Below, one piece after another: positions 1 to 11,405 of a stretch of 64,000 nucleotides of DNA. A program made the position numbers and the translations under genes. The notes under the pieces are model-generated. The model had not been told where the DNA came from and did no database searches. It worked only from the letters and a program-made list of their open reading frames with translations. Position 1 is the first letter of the stretch; each line of letters opens with the position of its first letter. Source of the DNA: Dermanyssus gallinae (taxonomy: Eukaryota; Arthropoda; Arachnida; Mesostigmata; Dermanyssidae); NCBI GenBank assembly GCA_003439945.1, contig QVRM01000423.1, positions 62,001-126,000 of the forward strand, written 5' to 3'.

Positions 1-77
1 ATCATATCGATCACAGTTGCTCAACAAAGCAACACATTTCCGCCAGATTGCAGTAGCAAGCGTGAGACTCATAAACC

Positions 78-88
78 TATATATATAT

Positions 89-124
<36 letters not shown>
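78..124. repeat. (TA)n microsatellite
   Basis: Alternating TA run, interrupted once by ACAA. It is the first of more than twenty such runs in the window. No coding meaning: the IYIY-type translations across these runs are artefacts. Confidence 0.9.
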
Positions 125-126
<2 letters not shown>

Positions 127-395
127 TCTTTTTCAAAGCGTTATCTGGCAGTTTTTGCCGACTTCTCGGCTATGTGAAAATGTAGAGTGGGAATGCATTC
201 GACGCATTCATACTTATATATGCATAGCTTTAATGAGCTTGGGAGGACATAGAGTATCGCGATGACAGTGCAGAATCATCTTTCAAGATTCGTATGGTGT
301 GTGTGCGAGATACATAGATAACAATATCGGACAGATTCATTGCTTCTCCCCGGGCAAAATCGAGAGCACAACATGAACAATAACAACACGAAAAA

Positions 396-451
396 GGCGC
401 AAACGCGATAGAAGCCTGTGCGTAGCCCCAAGCTGTTATCGCGTTTGCGCC
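396..451. repeat. Short perfect inverted repeat (hairpin)
   Basis: Perfect 15-base arms (396-410 and 437-451, GGCGCAAACGCGATA and its complement) surround a 26-base loop. The arms are GC-rich in an otherwise AT-rich stretch. It could be the remains of a mobile-element end or a structured RNA; nothing nearby decides this. I see no gene in 1-850. Confidence 0.6.
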
Positions 452-859
452 GGTGGCAAAATAATGAAACATTCAGAGTCGGGCAGGCGATTTACAATCT
501 AGATCCCACAATCGAACCCCCGAAAGACATTAAGTGTATTAAACGATAAACAGCCAACTTTGTCCATTTTCTCTAGATAGGGGTTTGATCGTACCTAGCG
601 TAAAACTCGCTAGAGGCACTGTATGTACAGGGTGTACCGTTTAAATTGGCCTTTTTGAAGCCGTACCTAAGTGAAAACAGATCTTTTGATGATTTGCGTC
701 AATAGACAGGGTAACTCCAGACGAACAGTTTTGCTTAATATAGCTCACGGCCACGCTGATTACTTTTCATTTTAATTAAGGGTCTAAATCTCAAAAAAGC
801 CCGTGCCAAAAACCCCAATCTAACTTAGAACGCTTTCTTAATAGCGGACGTAAGCGAAT

Positions 860-1130
860 CTATGTTAGCATGTCAAGACTTGGTAGATTCTCGCTCCATT
901 ACGTTATCTAGCAGTTCAACGAATCCCGTTACATGCCGCACATGAGGTGTTTTTGATGTGAGAGCCCTGTTCAGGATCACGCCCAAATACTTAGCCATGT
1001 GCGTAGGTATTACTCGGTGTCCTCCCAGGCCTAAGTTTTACGGAGCCTTGGAGTATATCCGACACACACTCCACAAGGTGGCTTGATGCAACCACTTTTG
1101 GTATTGTTGCGTTCATTCCAAACGAAGACA
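860..1130 (-). mobile_element. LINE reverse transcriptase fragment
   Basis: On the minus strand the translation contains KYLGVILNRALTSKTPHVRH, which fits the segment after the catalytic YADD box of non-LTR reverse transcriptases, where a YLGV-(I/L)-(L/D) strand is typical. The surrounding frame holds several stops, so this is a decayed, truncated copy. Clade not determined. Confidence 0.5.
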
Positions 1131-1193
1131 TTTTTGCCCCCTTGTTGCAGTGATTTTTTTATTTACCGAGCTGTACTTAACCCAAAGGTTTGG

Positions 1194-1213
1194 TAAACGA
1201 ATTCTGGGAGACC

Positions 1214-1246
<33 letters not shown>

Positions 1247-1265
1247 TTCTCCCGGAATTCGTTTA
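1194..1265. repeat. Inverted repeat with a (TA)n core
   Basis: Arms 1194-1214 and 1245-1265 are complementary at 19 of 21 positions (TAAACGAATTC-type ends) and enclose a run of about fourteen TA units. The whole forms a near-perfect cruciform. A related half-arm (GACGGAATTCTGAAAAACCC) occurs near 25300, so it may be a small palindromic transposable element. Confidence 0.65.
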
Positions 1266-1469
1266 TATTAAGCAGATAATAACCTTGTAATAATAACCAG
1301 ATAATAGCCATTCTCAGTCAGCGTAAGGAGGTAATCATTGTCAATTCAATACTAAAAGAAATAGTGGCGAATTACTAGAACGGAGCGAGAGATCGTCGTT
1401 ATTTGGCTTAGCCGACAACTAGACTAATATAGTGTCTAAACAAGATAGGGTTTGCAAACGATATTGCAG

Positions 1470-4027
1470 ATGTGCAGTTTATCATGAGGCTTGCGAATCG
1501 TATGTACCTCAGCAAGGGCTATCCGATCGATCCGTCGTACGTCGACCAATTGAAGACCACATACCATGCCGATGCCGTCAATGTCGACTTCGCCGCCGAA
1601 GGCCCTGCCGTCCAAAAGCAAATCAACGAATTCGTTCGCGAACGAACTAACAATCTCATTCCACAGATTCTTCCTAGCCCGCTTGCTGCGAGCACGGTAC
1701 TCGCGCTCGTCAACTCTGTATACTTTAAGGGCGATTGGACAGAAGCCATGACCGAGAAGAATCAGGTGATGCTCTTTAACAAGGATTCGAAAGTCCATCA
1801 GCAAGAGTACTCCAATTGGCTCAACACGGAAGACAAGTTAGTGCAGTTTCAATAAGACTTTAGCTTCGGTGTGTATACTGCAATATATTACACATGGTGT
1901 TTCTAATCAAGTACACAAATTTTACGAAATTAGTGAAACTTTTCAAACAATTATTTTTTTACAGTTTAGGGTTTAAATTGCAATAATGTGTTATACTGAT
2001 GTGGATTGGACATCACTTTATAAACGGCGCCATTGCGGATGAACGAGTTTTCCGCAGAAAAACCAGACGTTCCGTCGTGTCCAAGGCAAGAACTACAAAA
2101 ATGTTTCTGCGTCTGAAATATACTCATACGGGCTACAAGAAGGCAAATAGTAACTAATGACTTTAAGAAGAGTTTGCAAAAATTTAGTATCCTAGTGGTT
2201 TTGAATTGCGATCATTGTTAGGCAAATTGTAACATTTAAGGGATCGATAGTTAGTTCGTTATTACGATTACCGTAAGCCGTTTTTTGCCCCGATGTCGGC
2301 AAACAAAACGACTTACGGAAATCATATCATAAATCAAACCGCAATCAATGCTCTTAATGTGACAAGTTGCCTTTTTGTAGCCAGCATGAGTATCTTTTAG
2401 TTGAAGCAGCATTTTCTGAAGACGACGACGACGATATATAAACTTCTCTCTCTCTACCGAACAACCTGTTCACCCGCAATGATGCCTTTCATAAAGTGAT
2501 GTCCGAATATCCGCATTGCTACAACAAGTGATAGTAATTTCACTGTCACTTTAAATCAAAACATTTTGGCCCCCCATTTCATTGAGAAAAAAAATGGTTC
2601 TACCACCCCCAGGTGTACTTAATAAACAAATTATTTCTTAAGCTAGAACACTTTATAGGTCATAATAGCTATGAAAGTTTGCCATTTTGGTTCTTACGAA
2701 ATCTTTTTACCTGCTGCATACTTCCATTGTCACTGGAGCCGTTTCTGTCGATGTCTCGCCAGCAACTGCTACCCACAATTTGAAAGTGGTGGTGTATTTA
2801 TCCAAAAAAAAGAGAAAAAGGAAAACTGAAAAAGAATAAGAATTATTATCTTAATTGCCAAAATGGTAAACTTTTTCAGTCTATTTTTTCTCGTCCCAAG
2901 GAGAGCATAGGCTCAGTGCTGGGTGGTTGTCGCTGCGTTCCGCCGATCGTCCTCCTTACGCCGGCCTTCGTTAAAAAAACTAATTTTAATTTTCGTCTTG
3001 AACTTGAACGGTGCGAGTGATAACTCTTGGCCTGTTCCGCTATGAAATATATTATATATAATAAATATATAATAAAATATATAGCTGCAGCGTTATGCGC
3101 CCCTGATATAAAAGGGTGATATGTGTACACACACTTATCAAGCGAATAAATCAATCAATCAATAATAAGCACACGTACGACTACATGCTTAGGATCTATT
3201 TCAGATGCTTAAAGAGTAGGCTGTCGTAAGGTAGCATTCTACGAATGTGCCGACACGATATCTAAACAACACCCGTTCGTCGTGTTTTCAATTTTAGTAT
3301 GCCGTATCTGGAATCGGCAGCACTGCGCGCAAAACTCATTCGCATACCATATAAGTCGAGCAAATATTCGGCAAGCATGCTTATCATTGTACCTGAAGAC
3401 CTTCTCTGTGACGGCAACCAGTGGCTTCACGACGTCAAGTGGACGGACATACAACAGGAACTCAGCAAAATGCGGAGTAAGGGTTATCTCGAACTCTTTT
3501 GCGTATAGTGGTGCTCAAAAATTATAAACTGAACTCTATTAGCCGGTCGCCACATTAGCAAGCAAAGGCAACCGCGCAATGTGTGTGCACTTGCCAATGT
3601 CTATAGAGTAAGATCTAACCAACTCATCATGCGCAATACCTATGATTTCTACGCTGTATTGACTCATTGCAGTGACAAGAGTGAACCTGACAATGCCTCG
3701 TTTTGAGGTCGGTGCTCGTCTTCAACTAGAAAATACGTTGCCTTCAATGGGAATGCCCTCTGCCTTCGACACGGCGACATCGGATCTGTCTGGAATGGTG
3801 ACTGACAAAGGCCAACGCCTTAGCATTGATCAGGTTATACACCAGACAAAGGTTGGTGAATTTTGCAACTGCGCTACACGCGCGCCGCTTGCCCAATTAA
3901 TTCAAAACTAATCCACGTTATACTTATTTTGGTTACCTCCGAGAAAAAACGTCTTTCTTCGACACTGTAGTCGGCTTATACGCTTTTAGATAATGTAGAT
4001 AGGCGATGGTACTAACTTTTTGATCTA

Positions 4028-4103
<76 letters not shown>

Positions 4104-4335
4104 AACCATAATTTTTTCAAACTATTATTTACATCCTCGCTAGATGACCGTCACGAAATACGGCACAGAAGCTGCTGCGGCTACAGTTCTCACGGTGATG
4201 CTAACTTCGTATCAGATACCAACCGAACCCATCACTATGGTCGTTGATCGCGCGTTCTACTTCGCAATCCTCTATGGCACGTATGATGCAGCCGACGTAA
4301 TGCCGCTTTTCAACGGAGTCATCTATAAAATGTAG
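1470..4335 (+). CDS. Serpin copy A, last four coding exons (5' exons not in window)
   Basis: Serine protease inhibitor of the serpin fold. Four exons can be placed by splice sites and by alignment with copy B: 1470-1836, 3298-3476, 3673-3851 and 4144-4335 (stop TAG). Their lengths (367, 179, 179, 192) equal those of copy B exactly and the intron phases agree. The first exon carries the serpin core, with NNLIPQIL and LALVNSVYFKGDW. The last carries the hinge GTEAAAAT, the reactive loop, and the C-terminal strands ending in PLFNGVIYKM. No stop interrupts the exons. Exons 1-2 (signal peptide and first helices) are not found in bases 1-1469. They probably lie beyond the left edge; otherwise this is a truncated duplicate. 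In the reactive loop the P17 position, normally Glu in inhibitory serpins, is Lys. No clear AATAAA follows the stop. Gene identity is sure; whether the gene is functional is not. Confidence 0.88.
2880..3165 (+). mobile_element. LINE 3' end with (AATC)n tail inside serpin A intron
   Basis: The segment ends with GTGTACACACACTTATCAAG, then GCGAATAAATCAATCAATCA, a LINE-like tail. The same end, reversed, lies at 50600-50655. It sits within the intron between the first two visible exons of serpin A. No coding sequence of the element is recognisable here. Confidence 0.45.
4031..4099. repeat. (TA)n microsatellite in the last intron of serpin A
   Basis: Uninterrupted TA run of about 69 bases, about 45 bases before the final acceptor site of serpin A. 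Confidence 0.95.
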
Positions 4336-5519
4336 TTAAGGCGTAGATGAGACAATGGTTAGCAAATTGAGACTAATCACATCAAACAAATGAGGCTCTG
4401 CTGAAAAGGTGTTCTATGCAAAGCAACTGCGAATATCAGTTCACTGCTGAAACAATGATGATCAATATATATGCCTTTCCCCTTTATATAATTAAGTTTA
4501 TTTTCTTTTTTGCGCGCCGTAATGATAAGTAGTGGAAATTCATATGAATCATCCAATATTAAGTTTTGCTCAAAAGCTGTTTTTCAAGGTGGCTTTTTTG
4601 CTTTCTGGGACGTAGAAAACCTGGTTAATGCTGGCCGGTGGGTAGTATCAAAACTCGAGAAAAAGTGATATTCCTACTCACTAGACTTTATGCATTAAAC
4701 CCAATCCAACCAAGAAACAATGTTCATATGGAAGAGAAGGCTTTCCGAAATATCGTAACCGCTAATCGTCATCCCAATCTGTAGGTAAGTCTTGCTTGTT
4801 TCCACAGGTTTTCTTTAGAACTTCTCCTAATGTCATTAGTATGTTTGGCTCTAGTCTCTGGATTGCAAAATAGCTACATTTTTGCTCTAGATATCGAACC
4901 GTAGCTATTTTGTCAGGAGTTGAATTTTCGGTACGGCAGCCCAAAAATGCGTGCCTTATCCGGCGCCCCTTTCATTTTCGTAGTCCGCAAGTTCTCATAT
5001 CTTGGCTTCCTCATCTCCTCAAATGCGGTAAGTTTCTTTCAGAAAAATACTAAACAGTGCGGCAAAGTTCTCATGGCAACCTTTGGTGACACTAAGAAAC
5101 CCCCGCCGACTATCATGGACTGCAGAATAAGCGGAATATAACATTTTAGAAGCACAAGTTCTCGGAAATCCTAGATGCTTAATGATGGACTGTATTTGGA
5201 CTGAGTTCAACCGATCATCTCGAGACAGCCGCGTGGCCAACATCATACCGGAGGATGGATTTGACATTAGCATAATCATAGTGCCAGCGTTCTTTTGGCG
5301 TACTGTCTTGTACGTTAACGAGGGTGGGTCGGAAAGTGTAAGTCCTTTGAGTTTTAAAAATGCAGCCGAAACCGCTAAGGTTTTCTGGTTTGTTTTATAC
5401 AGAAGTGCCATTCGTTAGCTGAACACAGGCTAATGTTCGCCAAATTTGGCGTTTGTTTTTTGAGTTTAGATCGAAGAAGTAAAGAAAACTTGGTTCGGCA
5501 ATTTTTACGGAGCTGAAAA
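4336..5519. other. Intergenic stretch, no gene recognised
   Basis: Downstream of serpin A. A short plus-strand translation near 4920-5040 (VRKFSYLGFLISSN) resembles the YLG strand of a LINE reverse transcriptase, but it is too short and isolated to call. Nothing else is supported. Confidence 0.4.
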
Positions 5520-5700
5520 TTGAGGAGCAGCGAATTAATGCACCAGATTGTGTGTTAAACCCATATGCTCTAAAGTGGTGGAAATGTTACGAGCTGCTTA
5601 TGGTGATCAAGCAGGGTCTCGAAATACTGTGTATACGCGGTACCGTCGATTTCGCGGCGTACGTGAAGATACCGAAAATGAGAATTCGCAGAAGCAACTC
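5520..5700 (+). pseudogene. mariner transposase N-terminal remnant
   Basis: The translation includes VEMLRAAYGDQAGSRNTVY followed by RRFRGVREDTEN. This fits the N-terminal helix-turn-helix region of mariner transposases, where a helix ending in AYGD, then a second helix, then a (F/R)KxGRxDxE(D/N) segment is typical. No catalytic domain follows in frame and no terminal repeats were found, so only a fragment survives. Confidence 0.5.
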
Positions 5701-5904
5701 AACTCGATTCCAAGAACGTATTTAAAATGTGTTTCGAAATGTGGGAAAAAGTGGCACACGTGCATTGCAACGGAAGTTAATTTAAAAGAACACTTAAGAA
5801 GATTAAATAATTATTATGTTTCATAAATATTATATATTTTTGTGTGCTGAAGCTGCATCAAAGTGTTTCGAGACAAGTATCAATCTAGCGTTCTGCTAGT
5901 TCTA

Positions 5905-6190
5905 TTATGGGCCAAACCGCCGGACATACCGCTGGCCTGCGAAAACCGCAGTTAGATGCCGATTTTTCATTCCGCTAGCCCTCAACTTAATTCTCTTCAT
6001 TGCTGCTGTTTCACGAATGTACGCTCGTACTCCCTTTTTCTTTACCGTGTTCAGGACCACCCTCCAATTTGCGCTGTTAAACGCATTCTTTACATCCAGC
6101 AATTTCTGGAGGCAAAAATTACGAACTCTGGGGCTTTTCTGTCTCTCTCCTTCGGCCTTAGCGAGTATCTTGCTAATGTATCTGCTAATT
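5905..6190 (-). mobile_element. R1-like LINE reverse transcriptase fragment
   Basis: The minus-strand translation contains LLDVKNAFNSANWRVVLNTV. This is the fingers/palm motif of an R1-type reverse transcriptase and is close to the corresponding part of the longer element at 31560-33870 (LLDVKNASNSANLRVILNAV). DNA similarity with 32240-32510 is visible by eye. A (TA)n run at 6207-6228 marks its upstream edge. Confidence 0.7.
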
Positions 6191-6239
6191 GCCGCAGCTG
6201 CGAATATATATATATATATATATATATGCAAGTTGGCGC

Positions 6240-8597
6240 CGTTGCGTCGTATGGGATTATTCTAGTATGGAACAATCTCAATGTGGAAATTCTGCGGTCG
6301 CCGTCAGATATGCCGGGCCCTTTGGCCCGATAATCTTACAATATGTATATATCAGAACTCTCCGATTCGGATATGTATGAATGTATGTATGTATATATAT
6401 ATATATATATATATATAGCACAACTCTCCGACTTGCCCTTGCATATTTTAGGATTCTCGGGCCCAAGAGCCCCGGCGGTGACTGGCATTTCTGATGGTGA
6501 CCGCATAATTTGCATACGCAATAATTAATTCCAGTGCGGCAACACAGCTTATGGTGAAAATCCGTGAGCAGAGTGGCGGTTATTTACGCACTATTGATCA
6601 TTGCATACGTTCTGTAGATTGCTACGACGGAACTCTGTGGTGTTGTTGGCGGGAATTAAGTGGTTCGACTAGTTCCTCGATAAACGGTGTTGTTCTGGGC
6701 CGACAATAGGTTAATAGTTTCGGGCTATTACGAAGAGGCTCAAAACCCTTTCGAGGAACCTTGCCTTTACGGTGTCAAGGTTAAAAAGCTGCTGTACATT
6801 GAGATTGTTTCATATTAGAATAATTTCGTACGACGCAACGGATCAACTTTTAGGCTAAAGAGAGCGCCGAAATTCAACCTGCTGAGCTTTGAGCGCATCG
6901 CCCAAGCAAAACTTCATCGCTTTGGTCTTCTGAACATTAATAATTATTATTATTTATTATAACATCGCCTTTCGGTGTTGTTAGATACATTAGGCGTGTT
7001 GATTAGATCTCTAAAACGGCATTCGATTCCGCGAATCTTAAGACTTATATAAAATATGTTGTATATGCATCTCCGGAAATTGTCATCGATTCAACACCCA
7101 GACAGCTGGCGCTGATTGACATGTTGCATAGTGATATTTATTGCAAATAAGGCTGCAAAGTGTGCAGCGACACTTTCGTAAGATTTTTGGAACCCAGTGC
7201 GATGGGCCGGCAATGCTGGACAATTCATCCATGGATTGTCCAACATTGCCTGTGTTTTGTAGAACGCCTCTGGCACTTCTTTCATCTTCTGCATTTTCTA
7301 CATTATTATTCAATCCACTATGTCTGAAATACATTAATAGCACATGCGTAAGCATCTTTTCAGGTGCATGAGCGCTCGAATATGTAGTACCAGATCATTC
7401 TCGTAGAAATTGGCTTCATTTTTTTTCTGGGGCCGTGCGGTGCTTCATAGTCAACAGACACTGCATGCAGCTGTTGCCGTTTCACTTCTACAGAGGCCCC
7501 GATGTGATTTAGAAGATCTTGCAATGCTGGTACAGTTGAGTGTTGTTCCGTGCTTCTTTTCTTAGGTCTCAGCATAGGTTGATAGACGCCTCGCTCGTAT
7601 GCTTAATATAATCGTATACATAATGGCCTTTGGGAAAAATCTTCAATTAGCGACCAAGTTCCTGGGAGTTGTGTCCCGTTGCTAAGCATTTGTTCAATGG
7701 CGAACACCCAAAGTGTTGTTGCTACAACTGCCATCCTGATGTGCTCAGTCCAAACAGGATCGAGGCCAAACGAGCTGCTCTCTCTCTCTCTATAGAGCAG
7801 CATGTCTATAGAGCCTCGAACCTCCACGAAAAATGTGAGAAGGGAGCATCCAACTGTTGAATAGAAGTGTTTACAAGACAAATGCATATATATATACAAT
7901 TCAATGTTGGAATGTTAGCAGTGCTCCAGTGTTGTTCTCCAGGAAAAAATAAAAAAAAATCTGTGTGAATGTAAAAAAAACGGCGATTGTCCATTTGACC
8001 TCCCGCAAGCCTTTTGACTGAAAAAATCAATCCCTTAGAGGAATAATTGTTGGCTTTAAGCCACCTCCACCGACGTTACCAATTAGCCATTTCTAAGATT
8101 AGTAAGAACGAACGTTATGTTAAAAGGATTATCCGTTTTGTTCTCTCTTGGTATGTCTATCTTTCTTGCTTTCGAATTTTTGCAATGAACATAGGATTGA
8201 GAATGTATCTCTGTACGTAAGGATAACGCGTTCAACTGCTTAAACGCGCTGTTTGAAATAAAGCCAGCATACGAATGTTGAGGTAAAACTAGAATTTTAT
8301 AAAGGTTATAATCGGATAATCTTCTGGTGATTTTTTTCTATCATCTCTATGGTAGCCCATAGAGATCTTTGACTGGTTGGACTATAAGAATAATCTCGCT
8401 GCTGAACGTGCATTAGTGTTTACCCTAAGAAAAAAATAACCAAATTTGAAGGGTAAGATAGGTGATCGTTTTTGACGTTGGTTTATTTGGGTATGTTTAC
8501 CGTTTATTGGTTTATTTGCCGATACCTAGGCGTATTAGAAGTAGCATATTTTTAAAAATGCTTTCCACTTTAACATCAGAGTATTATTTGTAAGGGA
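6240..8597. other. Intergenic stretch, no gene recognised
   Basis: It contains (TA)n runs (about 6390-6417), a patch of (TTA)n near 6940-6960 and many short frames without family features. I see no exon, RNA gene or complete mobile element here. Confidence 0.4.
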
Positions 8598-9068
8598 GTG
8601 ACTGAGGTGGCTCAAGTTAAAACAAAAAACCCGAAGAATATCGTGATGTCCACGACAGAACATGTGATCTTAGCTTCTACGGGCAACTATTTCCCGTCGG
8701 TAGCCCGCTTGGGTCTAAAGCAGCATGGAGTTGTGTTGTATCGAATTCCAATGCAGTGCTTCAAGTGCTACAGTATGGATCACTTTGCCGCCGATTGTAA
8801 GGTTCTGAAGCCAAAGTCTAGGAGGTGTGGCTCCCTGAAACATCTTAGAAAGGAGTGCAAAGCTCGGGCCAGGTGTTTCCTATGTAATGGCGAGCACGAG
8901 GCTACACGGGGTTCTTGCCCCGCTAGTTTGAGTCGTAAAGAGATGTTAAAGCAAGTCATAACAATATCGAGAAACAGCCGAACGCTGCAGCCGTGCCGCT
9001 TTGCGCCCCCGTCGAAGACGTTCAAGCCTCCGAAAACTTCACGAAACGCAGTTAGTCGTCTGTTGTAG
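8598..9068 (+). pseudogene. LINE ORF1 (gag-like) with CCHC zinc knuckles
   Basis: About 156 residues. The first knuckle is complete: CFKCYSMDHFAADC (C-x2-C-x4-H-x4-C). The second has lost its first cysteine (SRRCGSLKHLRKEC). The third is CFLCNGEHEATRGSC. Knuckles of this kind bind the element's own RNA in I, Jockey and R1 type LINEs. A further in-strand frame at 9083-9391 may be the continuation of ORF1 after a frame break. It has no recognisable domain. Confidence 0.75.
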
Positions 9069-9506
9069 AGAACGGCATTTAAGTGAGTGACACCACCGCC
9101 ATAAACCGAGAAGTCGACCCCGGAGCAAGGTCTACGAAGAAGGTGGCACCCTCCGACATGGCTGCTGAATTAGTACAGGGGCTACTGGACAGAATCGTTC
9201 CTTGCATAAAAGAAGCGATTCAAACAGCAGTCACCAGCGTTATTGGAAAGCTGCTTCCCTCCTTGTTCCCCAGAGTCTCCGTAGAAGAGAAAAGTGACAA
9301 GCCGACTAAAATTATCAACAGCACTCCCCTTGAAGTCTCAATACGAGAATCCATAGAAACATCTTTGCGAAAAGCACTTCGCGTCGTATAGGCTTGGTGC
9401 AGAGTTAACCAAGAGAGATAAGCCTCGAGACGGATCGTGACTGCCTTGCACAACAATTACTGACGTCCTAGCATCAAAGAAACCTCAATCTAGTCAAAAC
9501 AAAAAG

Positions 9507-9921
9507 TCGACAATTAGATTCTCTCAGTGGAACTGTGAAGGTATTAAATCGAGTTTACGATTACTTCCCTTAACGGACCAATTCGACGTGTTAGTTATTA
9601 CCGAGACCTGGGCCGCCAAGCCCACAGTCATCCCCAATTGGCGTGTAGCGGAATGTCTAGGTACCCAATCAGAAGGACCAGGTCGAACGAGTGGAGGAGT
9701 TGCTGTCATATATAATAGTAAACTTCCTGGAATTCATCCTTGCTACAGTAAAGACAATTGCGTAATTCTTAAGGGAGACACAATAAATGTGATTGCAGCC
9801 TACTATAGTCCATCATAGAGTATACGGAAATTCTGCTGGAGAAACTGATAGCGTCTCTAGATATAGTAGACTTGAAGATAATAACTGTACTCTGCGGCGA
9901 TCTCAACTGTCCACTTACAGG
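9507..9921 (+). pseudogene. LINE endonuclease, first half
   Basis: The translation starts with the FSQWNCEGI strand and continues with DVLVITETWA, the conserved asparagine and glutamate motifs of apurinic-type LINE endonucleases. It then reaches LCGDLNCPLTG (the GDFN motif), where the mariner begins. One stop occurs at about 9816. The second half resumes at 11156. Confidence 0.75.
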
Positions 9922-9923
9922 TA

Positions 9924-11153
9924 GTTCAATAAGTTCTTAGAATGAAAACCAAGAATTTTCCAAATCATATTTTTAAATTTATCTTATTCGATATACTCCC
10001 CGAGATGCTCAATACACTTTTCCCACCAAGATTTCAGAGCTTTTATACCCCTTAAGTAGAATTCCGCGTCTTTCGACTGAAAATAGGCATTGACAGCAGC
10101 CTTAACCTCTTCATTGCTGGAAAAACGCTTTCCACCGAGACTATTCTTCAAATGTTCAAAGAGGAAATCATCAGAGGGGGTCAGGTCTGGAGAATAGGAA
10201 GGTTGTTCAATAAGTTCGAACCTCAGTTGGGCCAGTTTTGCCGATGCTTGCCGGGACTTGTGTGCAGGAGCATTGTCACGATGAGTTCTTGCTAAAGGCA
10301 GTCCAACAGTCTTGCATAATATTCTCCTGTGATCGTTTTACCGCTCTCAAGGTAGTCGACCAGCATTATTCTACGTTGGTCTTAAAAAACTGTAGCCATC
10401 ACCTTTCCGGTCAATGCCGTTGTCCGCACCCTCTTCGGAGGTCCTTCATCAGGTGCACACCATTGGCAAGATGCTTCTTGGGTCTCGGGAGTGTAGTGAT
10501 GGACCCAGCTTTCATCGACGGTCATGAATCTGCGCCAAAAATCCGACGGATTGTTCGACATCTTGGCCAAATTTCGCTGTGAAGCGAAAACAGACGCGTT
10601 GTTTGGCCTTGGTTGAGCAAATGCGGCAGCCATTTTGCTCTGAGCTTTTTCATCTTCAAGTTTTCGTGCAGGATGAAATGCACTCTACCCAAACTGATCC
10701 CCAAGGCCTCTATCTCCCTAATAGTCACTCGCTTATCTGCGGCAACGATTTTCCGCACTTTTTCCACGTTTTCCTCATCAGTTGCCGTTTTTGGGTGTCC
10801 TGAACGTAGTTCATCCTCGGTGCTCCTGCGACCTCTTTTTAACTCATTAATCCAGTTGGAAACAGTGGCAAAACATGGCGCAGAGTCACCGTACACCTCG
10901 TCTAACTCAGTTTTCACTTGGGTCGCATTCCAACCTTTGAAATAAAAATGCTTGATAACCACTCGAAACTCTTTTTCTCCATTTTTCAAAATCACGCCGA
11001 TACGTTGCACGGGAAAAGCGATCAAACGAAATCGCAACGGCCAATCATCATAATATTTTGACTGCTAGCATTCGAAAAGTTGCAGTTCCTAATAGCAGTG
11101 GAAGCGCGCCAAAATTCGAATTCTAAAAAGCTCATTATAAGAACTTATTGAAC
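9924..11153 (-). mobile_element. mariner DNA transposon with TA target duplication
   Basis: Ends are inverted repeats: GTTCAATAAGTTCTTA at 9924 and its complement ending at 11153. TA dinucleotides flank both sides (9922-9923, 11154-11155), as expected for mariner insertion. The 1230-bp length is typical. It interrupts the LINE endonuclease just after its GDLN motif, so it is younger than the LINE. The transposase inside is broken. Confidence 0.93.
10000..11010 (-). pseudogene. mariner transposase, frameshifted
   Basis: The N-terminal part (about 11010-10580) contains EFRVVIKHFYFKGWNATQV and VYGDSAPCFATVSNWINELK, the paired helix-turn-helix DNA-binding region. After a frame change, MTVDESWVHHYTPETQEASC gives the first catalytic aspartate. 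SYSPDLTPSDDFLFEHL, in another frame near 10200, gives the last aspartate of a D,D34D triad. At least two frame changes and one stop (after GKVMATVF) separate these parts. The gene cannot be active as it stands. Confidence 0.88.
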
Positions 11154-11155
11154 TA

Positions 11156-11405
11156 CCATAAGGCAAAGCACCCAAGAACAGCGTCACTGTTGAACGTACT
11201 GGCGTCTCGGAGCATGTGGGTTGTATCTACAGCTGATGACTCGACGTTTATCGCGCCGCAAGGACAATCGACAATAGATATATTTGCTACAAATGCTGAT
11301 CTGCGTAATGTAGAATATAGAGGAATACAACGGGATACCCTGGCGTTTGGAGTGAAGTGGCATTTACCAGTTGCAATAAATATCTCACTTGGCAAGCAAA
11401 CTTAA
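11156..11405 (+). pseudogene. LINE endonuclease, second half
   Basis: The frame contains SMWVVSTADDSTFIAPQGQ and STIDIFATNAD, which fit the end of the endonuclease (a serine/aspartate motif, S-x-I-D, precedes the last catalytic histidine). If the mariner is removed at its TA site, this half is one base out of frame with the first half. The LINE was therefore already, or later, damaged there. Confidence 0.65.

Noticed and set aside
4020..4247. Frames translating to long IYIYIY runs (also near 6200, 21000, 47600, 48050, 50570)
   Set aside because: They are translations of (TA)n microsatellites and have no flanking coding evidence.
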